64,000 bases of DNA from the NCBI GenBank assembly GCA_964573105.1, contig CAZNIS010000029.1, forward strand, positions 5,399 to 69,398. The letters are read 5' to 3'. This DNA comes from CAKZSB01 sp964573105 (GTDB taxonomy: Bacteria; Pseudomonadota; Gammaproteobacteria; Granulosicoccales; Granulosicoccaceae). The position numbers were made by a program, and so were the translations under genes. The notes beneath the pieces were generated by a model. It did no database searches, was not told where the DNA came from, and saw only the letters and a list, made by a program, of their open reading frames with translations. Positions 42,711 through 51,466 of this stretch are shown here, piece after piece; within the stretch, counting starts at the first letter, position 1; every line of letters starts with the position of its first letter.

Positions 42711-43675
42711 GCCGTGCCCGACTCCGCTGCCAGCGTATGGTGAAAGAGCATATCGAGCCGCGGGTAGTCACAATACAGCCGACTGCCAAATTGCATCGTT
42801 GGTGCTTCGAATACGCCTGCACTCAATGCGGTGGCAGTGTTGTCTTGCAACGCTACAGTTAACTCCTGCAAATGAGACTGTGTAAATTTTGCACTATCGA
42901 GTTCGCATTGTTCGGCTATCGATGCGATGGTTGATGGATCGCCAATATCTCTTTTTTCAAGCCACCTGGCCTGCCCCATCGCGGTCACAAAAGCCGCGGC
43001 TGCACCTTCCTTTTGGGCTTGCAGGCAGGCGAGCAACGGCACTGACGTATTCGATAATTTTGGCGGATCGGGATCGATCGGTAGACCGGATTGCTCGATG
43101 TGATCCTGCAAGTCCTGACGCATCCACGCCGCGCGCTGCGGGCCGTGATCAGCAGGCGCACCCTCCAGAATCACCGGGCTATACCGCAACTGCGCACCAC
43201 AGTTGGCCGCAAGCTCCTGTGCCCGGGCCACCACGAGACAATGCCAGGCTGACTGGAAATCGAACCAAAGCGTCCACGTCGGCGCCTGCCAGGAATCACT
43301 CCGGCGCAGCAGACGATCCAGCTCGACAATAGCGCGCTGGTGCTCACCATCCATGATAATTTTCCCATTCTGCACGGCTTGTGCACGAAACCTCAGATGG
43401 TTGCGCTCATCGCGTTGGACGAGCTCTACTGTGACATCCATCGGCTGGCCGGGGCGCGCAGCACCTCGATGGGCGAGTTCAAACTTTACTCCAACGGTCG
43501 CCTCGCCCGGTTCGAGGTACGGATCGATAGCACGGTGGCAGGCCATTTCTATAAACAGAATGGTTGCCGGCGAAGACACCACGTGCACGCCCGGGTTACC
43601 GACCGCAGAGGCGAGGTGTTTGGTGCTGGCGACAACACATTCGGTGTGCGTCATACCTGGTGAGACTGGTTTCAA
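42707..43675 (-). CDS. FlK-like thioesterase fused to an HCCA-isomerase/kappa-GST-like domain
   Basis: 322 residues from a TTG at 43675 preceded by GAGAGGG. Residues 3-125 match the fluoroacetyl-CoA thioesterase (FlK) hotdog fold: VSPGMTHTECVVAS, then Ser35, Glu43 and His69 in the spacing of FlK's Thr42, Glu50 and His76. Residues 130-318 look like the thioredoxin-fold DsbA/2-hydroxychromene-2-carboxylate isomerase family: TLWFDFQSAWHCLVVARAQELAANCGAQLRYSPVIL, then FVTAMGQARWLEKRDIGDPSTIASIAEQCELD. Both halves are seen in one frame. The thioesterase part might detoxify an acyl-CoA; the second might isomerise or conjugate a product with glutathione. The order of evidence: fold similarity seen, roles inferred. 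Confidence 0.78.
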   Translation of the reverse strand: MKPVSPGMTHTECVVASTKHLASAVGNPGVHVVSSPATILFIEMACHRAIDPYLEPGEATVGVKFELAHRGAARPGQPMDVTVELVQRDERNHLRFRAQAVQNGKIIMDGEHQRAIVELDRLLRRSDSWQAPTWTLWFDFQSAWHCLVVARAQELAANCGAQLRYSPVILEGAPADHGPQRAAWMRQDLQDHIEQSGLPIDPDPPKLSNTSVPLLACLQAQKEGAAAAFVTAMGQARWLEKRDIGDPSTIASIAEQCELDSAKFTQSHLQELTVALQDNTATALSAGVFEAPTMQFGSRLYCDYPRLDMLFHHTLAAESGTA

Positions 43676-43825
43676 TACTTGACCCTCTCGACATTTTGCC
43701 TTTCGCAAGGCCCGCTCATCTCAATTTTCCCGCACCGGCACACACTAGCCACTGAAGTAAGACAGGCGAAGGGCGATAAGGCATTGAACGATCTGCCGAT
43801 GCAATTGGCCTTTGGGGAGTAAGAT

Positions 43826-44266
43826 ATGGGTAAAAGACAGGCTGGCTTTACACTGATTGAATTGATGATCGTGATTGCCATCATCGGTATTTTGGCAGCG
43901 GTAGCAGTGCCACAGTACGGCAACTACACCAAGCGCGCAAAATTCGCCGAGCTGGTTGCATCGGTCAGCCCTTTGAAGTTGGCATTCAACACCTGCGTAC
44001 AGTCCAAGCAGATTCTCGCCAACTGCGATGAATGGGATGAAGTGGGTATCAACAAATCCTCGATCGGTGGCGAGCACATGGCCGATGTCCATTTTTATTC
44101 TGATGCCGCCGATTCGATTACCATTCAGGTCGACGGGCACGCAACCACATTGAACGGCGCAGTCTACCAACTTGATGGTAGCTATGACACCTCCACCAAC
44201 AATGTGAGCTGGCAAGTTGATCTGGATGCCAGCACCTGCGACGACGCCACCACAAAATACTGCTGA
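43826..44266 (+). CDS. pilA: type IV pilin-like protein
   Basis: 146 residues with a prepilin signal MGKRQAG|FTLIELMIVIAIIGILAAVAVPQY, including the Glu five residues after the cleavage site. GGGGAG precedes ATG 43826. The C-terminal globular part has two Cys (NCDEW and TKYC) that may form the usual D-region disulfide. It would be processed by PilD and assembled into a type IV pilus or a related fibre. No other pilus genes are adjacent. It converges with the SpeE-like gene at 10 bases. Confidence 0.93.
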   Translation: MGKRQAGFTLIELMIVIAIIGILAAVAVPQYGNYTKRAKFAELVASVSPLKLAFNTCVQSKQILANCDEWDEVGINKSSIGGEHMADVHFYSDAADSITIQVDGHATTLNGAVYQLDGSYDTSTNNVSWQVDLDASTCDDATTKYC

Positions 44267-44276
44267 TTGCTGGCGT

Positions 44277-45851
44277 TCAGTCCTCGGCACCCGTCTCGAC
44301 GGGTGACGCGAGGTTCAGCATTTCCCAACCCTCGCGATAATAATCCAGTATGGGTAGCGATTGACTGCGATTGGCTTTGACATCCAATCGCGGCAAATCG
44401 CTTTGCGCTGCCAGGACCTGCTGCAGCGTTTCGACACCAAAAAAACGACTGTCAAACGGCGGATGCAGGGTCTGCGACAGATCGTGACGTGCCGCGATAA
44501 AAAAGCCCCACAAACCAAACGACGGCACCAGCGACTGCACCGGTCGAACCGATTCGAAGACTTCTTCAAGCGTGGTGCCAATGCTCCAGAAAGCTCGCCG
44601 CGCGAACCACGGAGATGTCGCCTGTGTGATCATCACACCCCCAACCGCGAGGCGGCGCGCCACGCGCTGGTAGAAAGCCACCGTGTACAAGCGCGCTATG
44701 GCTTCATGCTCCGGGTCGGGCAGATCTATCAGGACCAGGTCAAATAAGTCTCCCTGCTGACCAAGCCATTGCCAGGCATCCTGGTTGACAATCCTGACAC
44801 GCGAGTCAGCCAACGATCCGGCATTGAGTGCGCTGAGCATCGGCAGCGATTGCCCAAGCTGCGTGACCGCCGGATCGAGATCGACGATCACAATTTTCTC
44901 CATCTCCGGATAGCGCAATAGCTCGCGCGCCGCCAGCCCGTCGCCACCACCAATAATTAACGCACTGGCGCGTTGCGCGCTAAAGGCGGCTGGCACGTGC
45001 GCCAGCACTTCATGATAGCGATACTCATCGACACTCGAAAACTGCAGATTGCCATCGAGGTACAGGCGAAGGTCGTCACCGCGTCGCGTCACTACAATTT
45101 TCTGATACAGGCTCTGTTCGCTGTGCACTACCGGATCTTCGTACAGCGAATGCTCTAAAAATTCTGCCAGCGGGTTAGCCTTGATCGCGACGATCAAAAG
45201 GACCAGCACGGCGGTGATCGAGCCCAACCGAACCGATTGACGCCAGGCACCCAGACGCTGACGAAAGTGCCAGGCGACCAGCAGCGCGATCGACAGATTC
45301 ACCACACCGACCGCGACCGCCGTCAGCAGGTGCCCAAGATAGGGAAGCAATACAAATGGAAACAACAACGACGCGACCAGAGCTCCCAGATAGTCCCAGG
45401 CGAGCACCAGACTGATGCCGCGGCGCAATCCGCTGTGTCGCTCGAGGATGCGAGTTAACAGCGGCAACTCCATACCGATCAGCACACCGATCACGGCGAT
45501 CACCAGCAGCATCGCAGGATAGTAGTATTCGGTCCAGGCATAGACCGCAAACAGCAACAAAGCCGAGACGCCACCGGCCACGCCAATCGCGATTTCAATC
45601 GCGACAAATGCACCAACCAGATCGCGCACGACACTCTGCGCGGCCCAGGCGCCCACCCCCATGAAAAACAAAAAAAGACCGATCGTCAGCGAATAGTGGA
45701 CAACGCTTGAGCCCAGAAGATAAGTCGACAGACTGCTGATCAGCAGTTCATAGACGAGACTGCAGGCCGCGATGATGAAAACTGACCCACACAGTAAGAC
45801 AAGCTGTTTGTCGGACAGAGACTCATCGGCGCCGGGAGGCGCGTCAGTCAT
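44277..45851 (-). CDS. speE: membrane-anchored spermidine-synthase-like protein
   Basis: 524 residues. About seven membrane helices in residues 20-225 (LLCGSVFIIAACSLVYELLIS, IGLFLFFMGVGAWA, and others), then a spermidine-synthase domain: SLYQKIVVTRRGDDLRLYLDGNLQFSSVDEYRYHEVLAHVP near 244, IIGGGDGLAARELLRYP near 300, VIVDLDPAV and the acidic IDLPDPE near 378. It lacks a proven polyamine specificity. Last gene of the minus-strand DUF4178/DUF350 operon. In related operons the same protein accompanies DUF350 and DUF4178 proteins, suggesting polyamine chemistry at the membrane. Confidence 0.9.
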   Translation of the reverse strand: MTDAPPGADESLSDKQLVLLCGSVFIIAACSLVYELLISSLSTYLLGSSVVHYSLTIGLFLFFMGVGAWAAQSVVRDLVGAFVAIEIAIGVAGGVSALLLFAVYAWTEYYYPAMLLVIAVIGVLIGMELPLLTRILERHSGLRRGISLVLAWDYLGALVASLLFPFVLLPYLGHLLTAVAVGVVNLSIALLVAWHFRQRLGAWRQSVRLGSITAVLVLLIVAIKANPLAEFLEHSLYEDPVVHSEQSLYQKIVVTRRGDDLRLYLDGNLQFSSVDEYRYHEVLAHVPAAFSAQRASALIIGGGDGLAARELLRYPEMEKIVIVDLDPAVTQLGQSLPMLSALNAGSLADSRVRIVNQDAWQWLGQQGDLFDLVLIDLPDPEHEAIARLYTVAFYQRVARRLAVGGVMITQATSPWFARRAFWSIGTTLEEVFESVRPVQSLVPSFGLWGFFIAARHDLSQTLHPPFDSRFFGVETLQQVLAAQSDLPRLDVKANRSQSLPILDYYREGWEMLNLASPVETGAED

Positions 45852-45863
45852 GCACTAAATCCA

Positions 45864-45884
45864 GCCCGATTTCGCGGATCGGGC
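45864..45884. repeat. short palindrome in the operon spacer (REP-like)
   Basis: GCCCGAT-TTCGCGG-ATCGGGC, 7-bp arms with a 7-base loop, followed by CTACAG. Same flank as the 12117-12153 palindrome. It lies between DUF350 and the SpeE-like gene. Confidence 0.45.
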
Positions 45885-45909
45885 CTACAGATATGATGGT
45901 GTTCTTGAC

Positions 45910-46194
45910 TCAGCTGACCAGCACGCTTGAGATAATTATGCAGACACCCAACATCATCGAGCCCGCCAGAATAGCAAGCGCGCGATTCTCTTTGTGAGCC
46001 ACCTCTTCTGCAAGACTGCCCGGTGTCAGCCAGTCAACCACCTTGAAACCGACTATGCCCATGACGATGCCGACCGCTGAATAGACCAGCGTGGAAATCA
46101 GCTCCAGGCCGAATTCTGACATCGCATCCTGTGCGAATGCGGGCATCGATGAAATCAACAAGGCAGCCGCGATGAGTTTACTAGTCCGGGACAT
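45910..46194 (-). CDS. DUF350 small membrane protein
   Basis: 94 residues from ATG 46194, behind GGAGAG. N-terminal signal or helix (LIAAALLISSMPAFA) and two more helices (LISTLVYSAVGIVMGIVGFKVVDWL and ALAILAGSMMLGVCIIISSVLVS). The layout and the VVDW motif fit the DUF350 (YjfL-like) family. In the operon it lies between the 58-residue protein and the SpeE-like gene. Its role in the polyamine-linked cluster is unknown. Confidence 0.85.
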   Translation of the reverse strand: MSRTSKLIAAALLISSMPAFAQDAMSEFGLELISTLVYSAVGIVMGIVGFKVVDWLTPGSLAEEVAHKENRALAILAGSMMLGVCIIISSVLVS

Positions 46195-46267
46195 GGGTTC
46201 TCTCCAGTGTCTAAAAATTTGAGTTCTGATAGTTACGCAGGGTAGACGCAACCGTTGAGTGGCTAAA

Positions 46268-46444
46268 TTACTTACCCGCGCGCGGGCCACCACCTACGTA
46301 GGTGCGGCCAGACTTTGAACGCAACACTTTGGCACCAACGCCGGGTACAGCCTCAGCACCCGCCCCCTTGGTGGCATACCAAGACGGCAGACCAACGAGC
46401 GCCAGCATCGTTGCTCCGACGATCAGATAGTGCAGACTTTTCAT
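46268..46444 (-). CDS. 58-residue small exported or membrane protein of the DUF4178 operon
   Basis: Reads MKSLHYLIVGATMLALVGLP followed by a Gly/Ala-rich segment and a basic end (KSGRTYVGGGPRAGK). The first 20 residues look like a signal peptide or a single helix. Its ATG overlaps the stop of the DUF4178 gene (ATGA at 46441-46444), and the DUF350 gene begins 73 bases later, so it is embedded in the operon. No family recognised. Confidence 0.7.
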   Translation of the reverse strand: MKSLHYLIVGATMLALVGLPSWYATKGAGAEAVPGVGAKVLRSKSGRTYVGGGPRAGK

Positions 46445-47985
46445 TGCCCGTGACTCCCGTTATCAATCCCGTGCGACGAGCGGCCGATCGAATTGGCGCG
46501 CGCCGACTTGGGCTCGGTTCGGCGCGGCCCAAGCTTTAGCGCAATCGAGGCCGCCGCAGATGCCAGCGACGAGCTTTTGCCACGGCTCAGCAACATTAGA
46601 AGCATGGACACAAAGCCCGCCACCACAAATGGGGTCACTGTCACTTTGCCGCGCTCGGTCTTTAGGATCAGGTCAGCAGATGGTGCAGTCGAATTGATAT
46701 CGGCACTGGCGAACAGTTGATAGTTACCTGGCTCATCGAAACGCACATACCAACTGGACGCCAGATCGCTCTCGCTCCATGGGCCATCGGCGTCGCGCCC
46801 GGTCTCGTGCCAGAATTCGATGTATTTGTCGTAGATTTCCTGTCCGTCACTGTCTTCGATAGTCATCTCAACGCCAAACCAGGAATTGCGCTGAATCGTA
46901 CGGATGCTGCTGTAGAACTTCATATTCACGCCGCCATCTTCGATCCTGAACTGCTGCACCGGCACATCGGTGCTGGCTGAATTGAGGCTGGCGGTGGCAA
47001 GCTGCGGCACATCGCCACGATCGAAAAACCAATAGCTGCCCAACAGAAGAAACAGCGTTGCAATAAACGCCTTGGCGGTGTTGGCCCAGCGCCGCATATC
47101 ACCCAGCTCAGAACCGCGGGCAAGTGCCTTAAGCATGACTTTGTCAGTCAAGGGCCTTGAGCGTATGAACTCGACCTCTTTGACTTTGCCAGTTTCGTCC
47201 AGTTGCGATTCAACACTGATATAAAACCGTTGCCCGGCCTGCTCACCCTTGCCACTTTGACGCATACCAAATTCAGCGCTGCGATGCCTGTCGTGCATGG
47301 CGGGCTGATAGGTAAACTCGCCGGCGGCAAATTGCAGCGACCACTCGCCGTGCTCCCAGGTACGGTCGTTGGGATCTGGCAATTTGGGGTCGTCTGGAAT
47401 GTATTTTTCGGCCCAGTAGCGATTGCTGCCATCATCTACCAGCCAGCGCAATTCGCGATTCTCGTTCAGCATCCACCAGCTTGTATAACGTGCAGCTGAT
47501 CGCTCCCAGGTACTGTCCTCACCATCCCATTCGCGGATTTCTCCACTGTAGAGCTGAACACCCACCGCCTGCCAGCGCTCACCGTCGAGCTCCAGCATAT
47601 CGCCGATGGTAAATCGTGCTTCCAGATCGAGCGCCTGGTTCCAGCGATTCAAACCCGACTCGGTTGCCGGGTGCTCGGCATCGCAGCCACAATAGTGACA
47701 GATGATATGCACCGTATCGGGGTGTTGTCGCGCCAGCCCGGCGCCACAATTGGCACAGCGAAAGATCTTTGCCTGCTCGGGATTGAGCACCTTGACGTGA
47801 TCGAGCAGTTTGTCGCTTAACTTGCCCTTGATCTGCTCGAGCTCGGCGGCCATCTCCGGGTATTGTTGCTGCAGGTCAGGGATTGCCTGCAGCGCTGCCT
47901 GCTCGTGCCCGGAGTCGGCGTGTTGTTGCAAGGTACCAAGCAGTTTATCGGGATGAATATCGGACAGCCGTTGTGATAATTGCAT
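46441..47985 (-). CDS. DUF4178 protein with zinc ribbon and two membrane segments
   Basis: 514 residues. Zinc-ribbon Cys pairs at about residues 77-103 (CANCGAG, CHYCGC). Then a DUF4178-like region (FTIGDMLELDGERWQAVGVQLYSGEI, SWWMLNENRELRWLVDDGSNRYWAEKY). A membrane segment near 308 (AFIATLFLLLGSYWFF) and one near 458 (FVVAGFVSMLLMLLSRG) bracket an extracytoplasmic part. The tail is basic. The upstream gene is a shorter DUF4178 protein; the 58-residue gene overlaps its stop. This combination of DUF4178, DUF350 and spermidine synthase recurs in bacteria and has been proposed to act in polyamine-linked stress or modification. Confidence 0.85.
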   Translation of the reverse strand: MQLSQRLSDIHPDKLLGTLQQHADSGHEQAALQAIPDLQQQYPEMAAELEQIKGKLSDKLLDHVKVLNPEQAKIFRCANCGAGLARQHPDTVHIICHYCGCDAEHPATESGLNRWNQALDLEARFTIGDMLELDGERWQAVGVQLYSGEIREWDGEDSTWERSAARYTSWWMLNENRELRWLVDDGSNRYWAEKYIPDDPKLPDPNDRTWEHGEWSLQFAAGEFTYQPAMHDRHRSAEFGMRQSGKGEQAGQRFYISVESQLDETGKVKEVEFIRSRPLTDKVMLKALARGSELGDMRRWANTAKAFIATLFLLLGSYWFFDRGDVPQLATASLNSASTDVPVQQFRIEDGGVNMKFYSSIRTIQRNSWFGVEMTIEDSDGQEIYDKYIEFWHETGRDADGPWSESDLASSWYVRFDEPGNYQLFASADINSTAPSADLILKTERGKVTVTPFVVAGFVSMLLMLLSRGKSSSLASAAASIALKLGPRRTEPKSARANSIGRSSHGIDNGSHGQ

Positions 47986-47988
47986 GGG

Positions 47989-48600
47989 CTATTTCCAGGC
48001 AAAGTTATCGGCATCGATCGGGATGCTGTCAGTCATGCCGACATCGTCGGCACTGATCTCCAGTGAGTACTCACGCCCACCGCCGACCACCTCGACACAC
48101 AACACCGCTTCGCCCGGAATGATGGTCATCGGCAGCGTGCCCTGTGCCCCCTCGACCGTGGCATCGTTTTTCTCGGTGACGAAAAAGCTCTGCCCATCGA
48201 TATTGACAAATGTTCCCACCGAGCAATCGCGCATGGTGGCGGCTGACACCTGCTGGTCAATCGTGGTGTGCAACTGATAACTGCCGTCGTCTTCTTCCAG
48301 CCACTGATGGTTGCCATCTTCGAATTCAAGCCACCATTCATCCCAGTTGCCGGACCCATAACCGAGCCGGACGCGACCGGCTACGGTGAAATGGCGCCCG
48401 TCGATCGCCCCGCGACGCCCGACATACAATATCGACGGCGCATCCAGCGCGTGCTCGAATCCACCGCTCGCCACCCAGCCGTTGTTACCCAGATAGACCC
48501 AATTGTCGCAGTGCGGACATTGCAGGCTGCGCGTGTGGGCGGTGACATCCTCAACGGCGACGCCGCAGGATGGACACGACAGAGAACGATGAAATGACAT
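47989..48600 (-). CDS. short DUF4178 protein
   Basis: 203 residues. Starts with a zinc-ribbon: CPSCG near 9 and CPHC near 31. Then WVYLGNNGWVASGGFEHALDAPSILYVGRRGAIDGRHFTVAGRVRLGYGSG and WWLEFEDGNHQWLEEDDGSYQLHTT, the DUF4178 pattern of paired beta-strand segments. It lies 3 bases upstream of the longer DUF4178 gene and is the first gene of the operon. Divergent from the HlyU-like gene. Confidence 0.88.
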   Translation of the reverse strand: MSFHRSLSCPSCGVAVEDVTAHTRSLQCPHCDNWVYLGNNGWVASGGFEHALDAPSILYVGRRGAIDGRHFTVAGRVRLGYGSGNWDEWWLEFEDGNHQWLEEDDGSYQLHTTIDQQVSAATMRDCSVGTFVNIDGQSFFVTEKNDATVEGAQGTLPMTIIPGEAVLCVEVVGGGREYSLEISADDVGMTDSIPIDADNFAWK

Positions 48601-48718
48601 GAATACTCCGCAATCTTGAACCGGTATTATATGCCGAAACGCTCGTACCGCCGCGATTGCCTGCGGCTGCCAGGCAATGCCCGTGCGCGAGCGCTCCTTT
48701 CAAACGAACGGCAACTGC

Positions 48719-49027
48719 ATGATCACATTTTTGAAAAACCTGTTTGGTGGCGCCGACAAGTCTGCCGCTGAACCCGGCATGGTGAAGGCCGACGGGGTCG
48801 AGTACAAAGGCTTTGTCATCACCCCTTCGCCGATTGTCGAGGGCAGCCAGTACCGCACCTGCGGCACCATTTCTCACACCGCCGAAGATGGCCAGGTGCG
48901 GCAGAGCCAGTACATTCGCGCCGATAACCACAGCAGCGAGCAGCAGGCCATCGACCACGCGATCAGCAAGGGCAAGCAGGTTATCGATGAACGCGGCGAG
49001 TCACTTTTTGCCAGCGAGCGCTGCTGA
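48719..49027 (+). CDS. HlyU-family (PF10115-like) small protein
   Basis: 102 residues from ATG 48719; an upstream start would add 14 unrelated residues. VEYKGFVITPSPIVEGSQYRTCGTISH near 27, RQSQYIRADNHSSEQQAIDHAISKGKQVIDERGESLF near 61, the whole length of the short HlyU family. Despite the name, this family is separate from the Vibrio winged-helix HlyU and its role is unclear. It is divergent from the DUF4178 operon. Confidence 0.88.
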   Translation: MITFLKNLFGGADKSAAEPGMVKADGVEYKGFVITPSPIVEGSQYRTCGTISHTAEDGQVRQSQYIRADNHSSEQQAIDHAISKGKQVIDERGESLFASERC

Positions 49028-49048
49028 CCGCAACCGATTGGTTTGGCG

Positions 49049-49630
49049 TCAGGCGGCAGCCTGTTTCTGCCAGCGCCAAACTCGCAGCGGCGGGATGCTC
49101 AACCACTCCCAGGCGACGCTGCGACTGTTCTCGGCGCGAAAGAAGGTGTTGAGCTGATCGACGCGCGGATTGACCTGATAGGCCACAAAACGCCCACCCG
49201 GCTGCAGCAGTGCGTGAATGCGCTGAATCAGCGCGGCGCCGGCACTGCGCTCCATGCACGAAAACGGAATGCCGGAAATAACCACATCAGGCTGATCGAG
49301 CTGATACTGCTCAAGAATCGACGATAGCTCGTGCGCATCACCGTGGTGTGCGATATAGCGCTGATCGCTGATCCTGCTGGAGAGCTGAAACAGGCCTTCA
49401 TTTAGCTCGATACTGAGCAATCTCGCGTCGGCTGGCATAGCTGCCAGAATCGAGCGCGTGGTACCGCCATTGCCAGGCCCAAGCTCAACGATAGTTTTGG
49501 CCTGATGGACGCCCGCGGCACGCATGATGCGCCGTTTCAGGAAGCTGGAGCTGGGAATGATCGAACCCAACTGTCGCGGGTTTTTCAGGAATTCGCGCAG
49601 GAAGATCACCGCGTCGGATAGACTGCTCAC
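49049..49630 (-). CDS. small SAM-dependent methyltransferase (phospholipid/rRNA-adenine-like)
   Basis: 193 residues. FLREFLKNPRQLGSIIPSSSFLKRRIM near 10, SAM loop TIVELGPGNGGTTRSIL near 47, then LLSIELNEGLF near 72 and DVVISGIPFS near 115. The PSSSFLKR and IPFS patterns match phospholipid N-methyltransferase PmtA relatives. It would methylate a lipid head group or similar. It begins with GTG 49630 and converges with the HlyU-like gene. Confidence 0.85.
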   Translation of the reverse strand: MSSLSDAVIFLREFLKNPRQLGSIIPSSSFLKRRIMRAAGVHQAKTIVELGPGNGGTTRSILAAMPADARLLSIELNEGLFQLSSRISDQRYIAHHGDAHELSSILEQYQLDQPDVVISGIPFSCMERSAGAALIQRIHALLQPGGRFVAYQVNPRVDQLNTFFRAENSRSVAWEWLSIPPLRVWRWQKQAAA

Positions 49631-49854
49631 CGTGTGCTCCGGGTTGTTGAGGTGCGCGCCAATCTGCGGATTACAAAACCACGCCGATTTGCAAGCGCGC
49701 CACGCTAGCCGAAAGCGGGATGACTGGCAACCTGGCCTGTGGATTCGTAATTATCCACAATGCCAAACATCAGACTCCACAACGTTCAGGGCGCGCGCTT
49801 AAGATTTGCCCGGTCGGGTCGCAAGCGTCTCTACTGTCGCAGCGAGTCACAACC

Positions 49855-50697
49855 ATGCAAGCAATGCTGGCCGCGTTGGCAATGTCGTTATCGTTATTTG
49901 CCACGGCCGATGCTGGACAACCTTCGCCCAGTGAAAAGCTACTGGCACACACTGGCCTGGCACAGCAGGCTCGGCTGCTGCACTCGCTCGTCAGCGAAGC
50001 TGCAATCGACAATCGCACACGTTGCGGTTTGGATAATCAGACCGTACCGGCGTTGGCGGCTACGCGATATGACGCAAGCTCGTTGCTTGCCGATGCCTCG
50101 CGTCAGATGCAGCGCCAGATCACTTCTACGGCGGCCGAGCATCTGCTTAGCTGGTTTGAGTCTGCAGCTGGCCAGCGCATCGCCGAGCTTGAGAAAAACG
50201 ACCCGCTGGCAACCGAGCCTAGTGCCCGCACGCGCGCACTGATTGCCGAGCTGGCTAATAATCGAAGCAACACAACTGATCCGCGCGCGCAGGCTATCCT
50301 CGATATTGTGAAACATACCCGCGTGGCACGGTTCACAGCACTGTTGGGCAGCGAAATCGAATACGCTGGCGCAATTGCCAGTGGTTGCCTGACACGTGCT
50401 GACATCGACGGCAAAGCCAGATTGATTGAGCAAGTGCGCGCGGACGCCATTCGCACAGATTATGCGCTGTTGCAGCAGATTGTGGCCTTCGAAGCCCCGA
50501 TGGAAATGGCGCTCGTCTTTCAGCCCTTGAGCGATTTGCAGCTACTGGCCTATCGGGATTTCACGCAACACGCCCTCTCGCGCCACTTCTATCGAACGCT
50601 AACGGATGCGTTCATCGGCAGTTTTCAATCGGCATCGGATCATTTGCGCCACACGACAAACGCGGCAGATCCGGTTACGGCCTCGAATCAGGACTGA
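49855..50697 (+). CDS. exported uncharacterised protein (DUF2059-like helices)
   Basis: 280 residues from ATG 49855. Signal peptide MQAMLAALAMSLSLFATADA, then a mostly helical protein. Two segments resemble each other: AEHLLSWFESAAGQRIAELEK near 99 and LQLLAYRDFTQHALSRHFYRTLTDAF near 225, the latter in the style of DUF2059 'L..F..S..G' motifs. Few Cys. Its stop overlaps the converging 2OG oxygenase gene by 10 bases. Function unknown. Confidence 0.75.
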   Translation: MQAMLAALAMSLSLFATADAGQPSPSEKLLAHTGLAQQARLLHSLVSEAAIDNRTRCGLDNQTVPALAATRYDASSLLADASRQMQRQITSTAAEHLLSWFESAAGQRIAELEKNDPLATEPSARTRALIAELANNRSNTTDPRAQAILDIVKHTRVARFTALLGSEIEYAGAIASGCLTRADIDGKARLIEQVRADAIRTDYALLQQIVAFEAPMEMALVFQPLSDLQLLAYRDFTQHALSRHFYRTLTDAFIGSFQSASDHLRHTTNAADPVTASNQD

Positions 50698-51326
50698 TCG
50701 GGCAAATATTCCTCGCGCCAGTTCAGCACGACATTAAACGAAATCGAAATCCGATTTTGCCGCGACAAGTTCGGGTGGACGAAATGATGCAGAAACGAGG
50801 GCCATAGCAGTATCGTCCCCGGCTCCGGCAGCAAACTGAATTCCGCTTCAATCTGTGGATCATCGCGAATCGCAGTCATGTTGGCCTGCGCGCGCGGATC
50901 GTAGAAGGAAATCGCTGAGGGCCTGCGGTCCGAGCGACCTGGCAGCGGCTCGACCGAATCCGGCACTGCCACATAATAAGTGCCGCTCAGGTAGCTGTGC
51001 GGATGGTTGTGCAAGTCGTGATAGTCGCCGAAGCGGTTGATGTTGGCCCAGGCCTGCAGCCGCCATTCCGATTGATAGACCTGTCCCTGTGCACGCAGGT
51101 AGTCGATAACGGTCTTGTTGATGCATTGAGCCAGCCAGCTGATCGCCGGATGATCCATCTTCAGTAGATCCGCCTCTCTGTAGCGAGTGGTCATTTCATC
51201 CTGATCAGCATCCAGCCGCTCGATCAGCTCGGCCAGCACACCGTTGGCAGCCTCGTGCCCCGGCAGCGTTCTGCGCAGCAAACGGGTAGGCCACAGACTG
51301 TAGATACCATCTTGATCGGCTTGCAT
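50688..51326 (-). CDS. 2OG-Fe(II) oxygenase-like protein (TIGR02466-type)
   Basis: 212 residues from ATG 51326. Double-stranded beta-helix iron motifs: LHNHPHSYLSGTYYVAVP near 110 (His-x-His/Asp region) and LWPSFLHHFVHPNLSRQNRISISFNV near 175 (distal His and the Arg for 2-oxoglutarate). TRLLRRTLPGHEAANG near 14 is also family-typical. It would hydroxylate a small molecule or protein. No partner is adjacent. Confidence 0.85.
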   Translation of the reverse strand: MQADQDGIYSLWPTRLLRRTLPGHEAANGVLAELIERLDADQDEMTTRYREADLLKMDHPAISWLAQCINKTVIDYLRAQGQVYQSEWRLQAWANINRFGDYHDLHNHPHSYLSGTYYVAVPDSVEPLPGRSDRRPSAISFYDPRAQANMTAIRDDPQIEAEFSLLPEPGTILLWPSFLHHFVHPNLSRQNRISISFNVVLNWREEYLPDQS

Positions 51327-51466
51327 GGGCGAATGATCAGTTTTAAGCAGGATTTTAGGTCGGGAACGGCCTTTCTCGGCAGGCGTGACGACATGCGCTG
51401 ACTGCCAGCACGGTACAACTTCCCGTTGCATCTATGCAATACTTCGGGCAGATACTTGCCCGAGAA

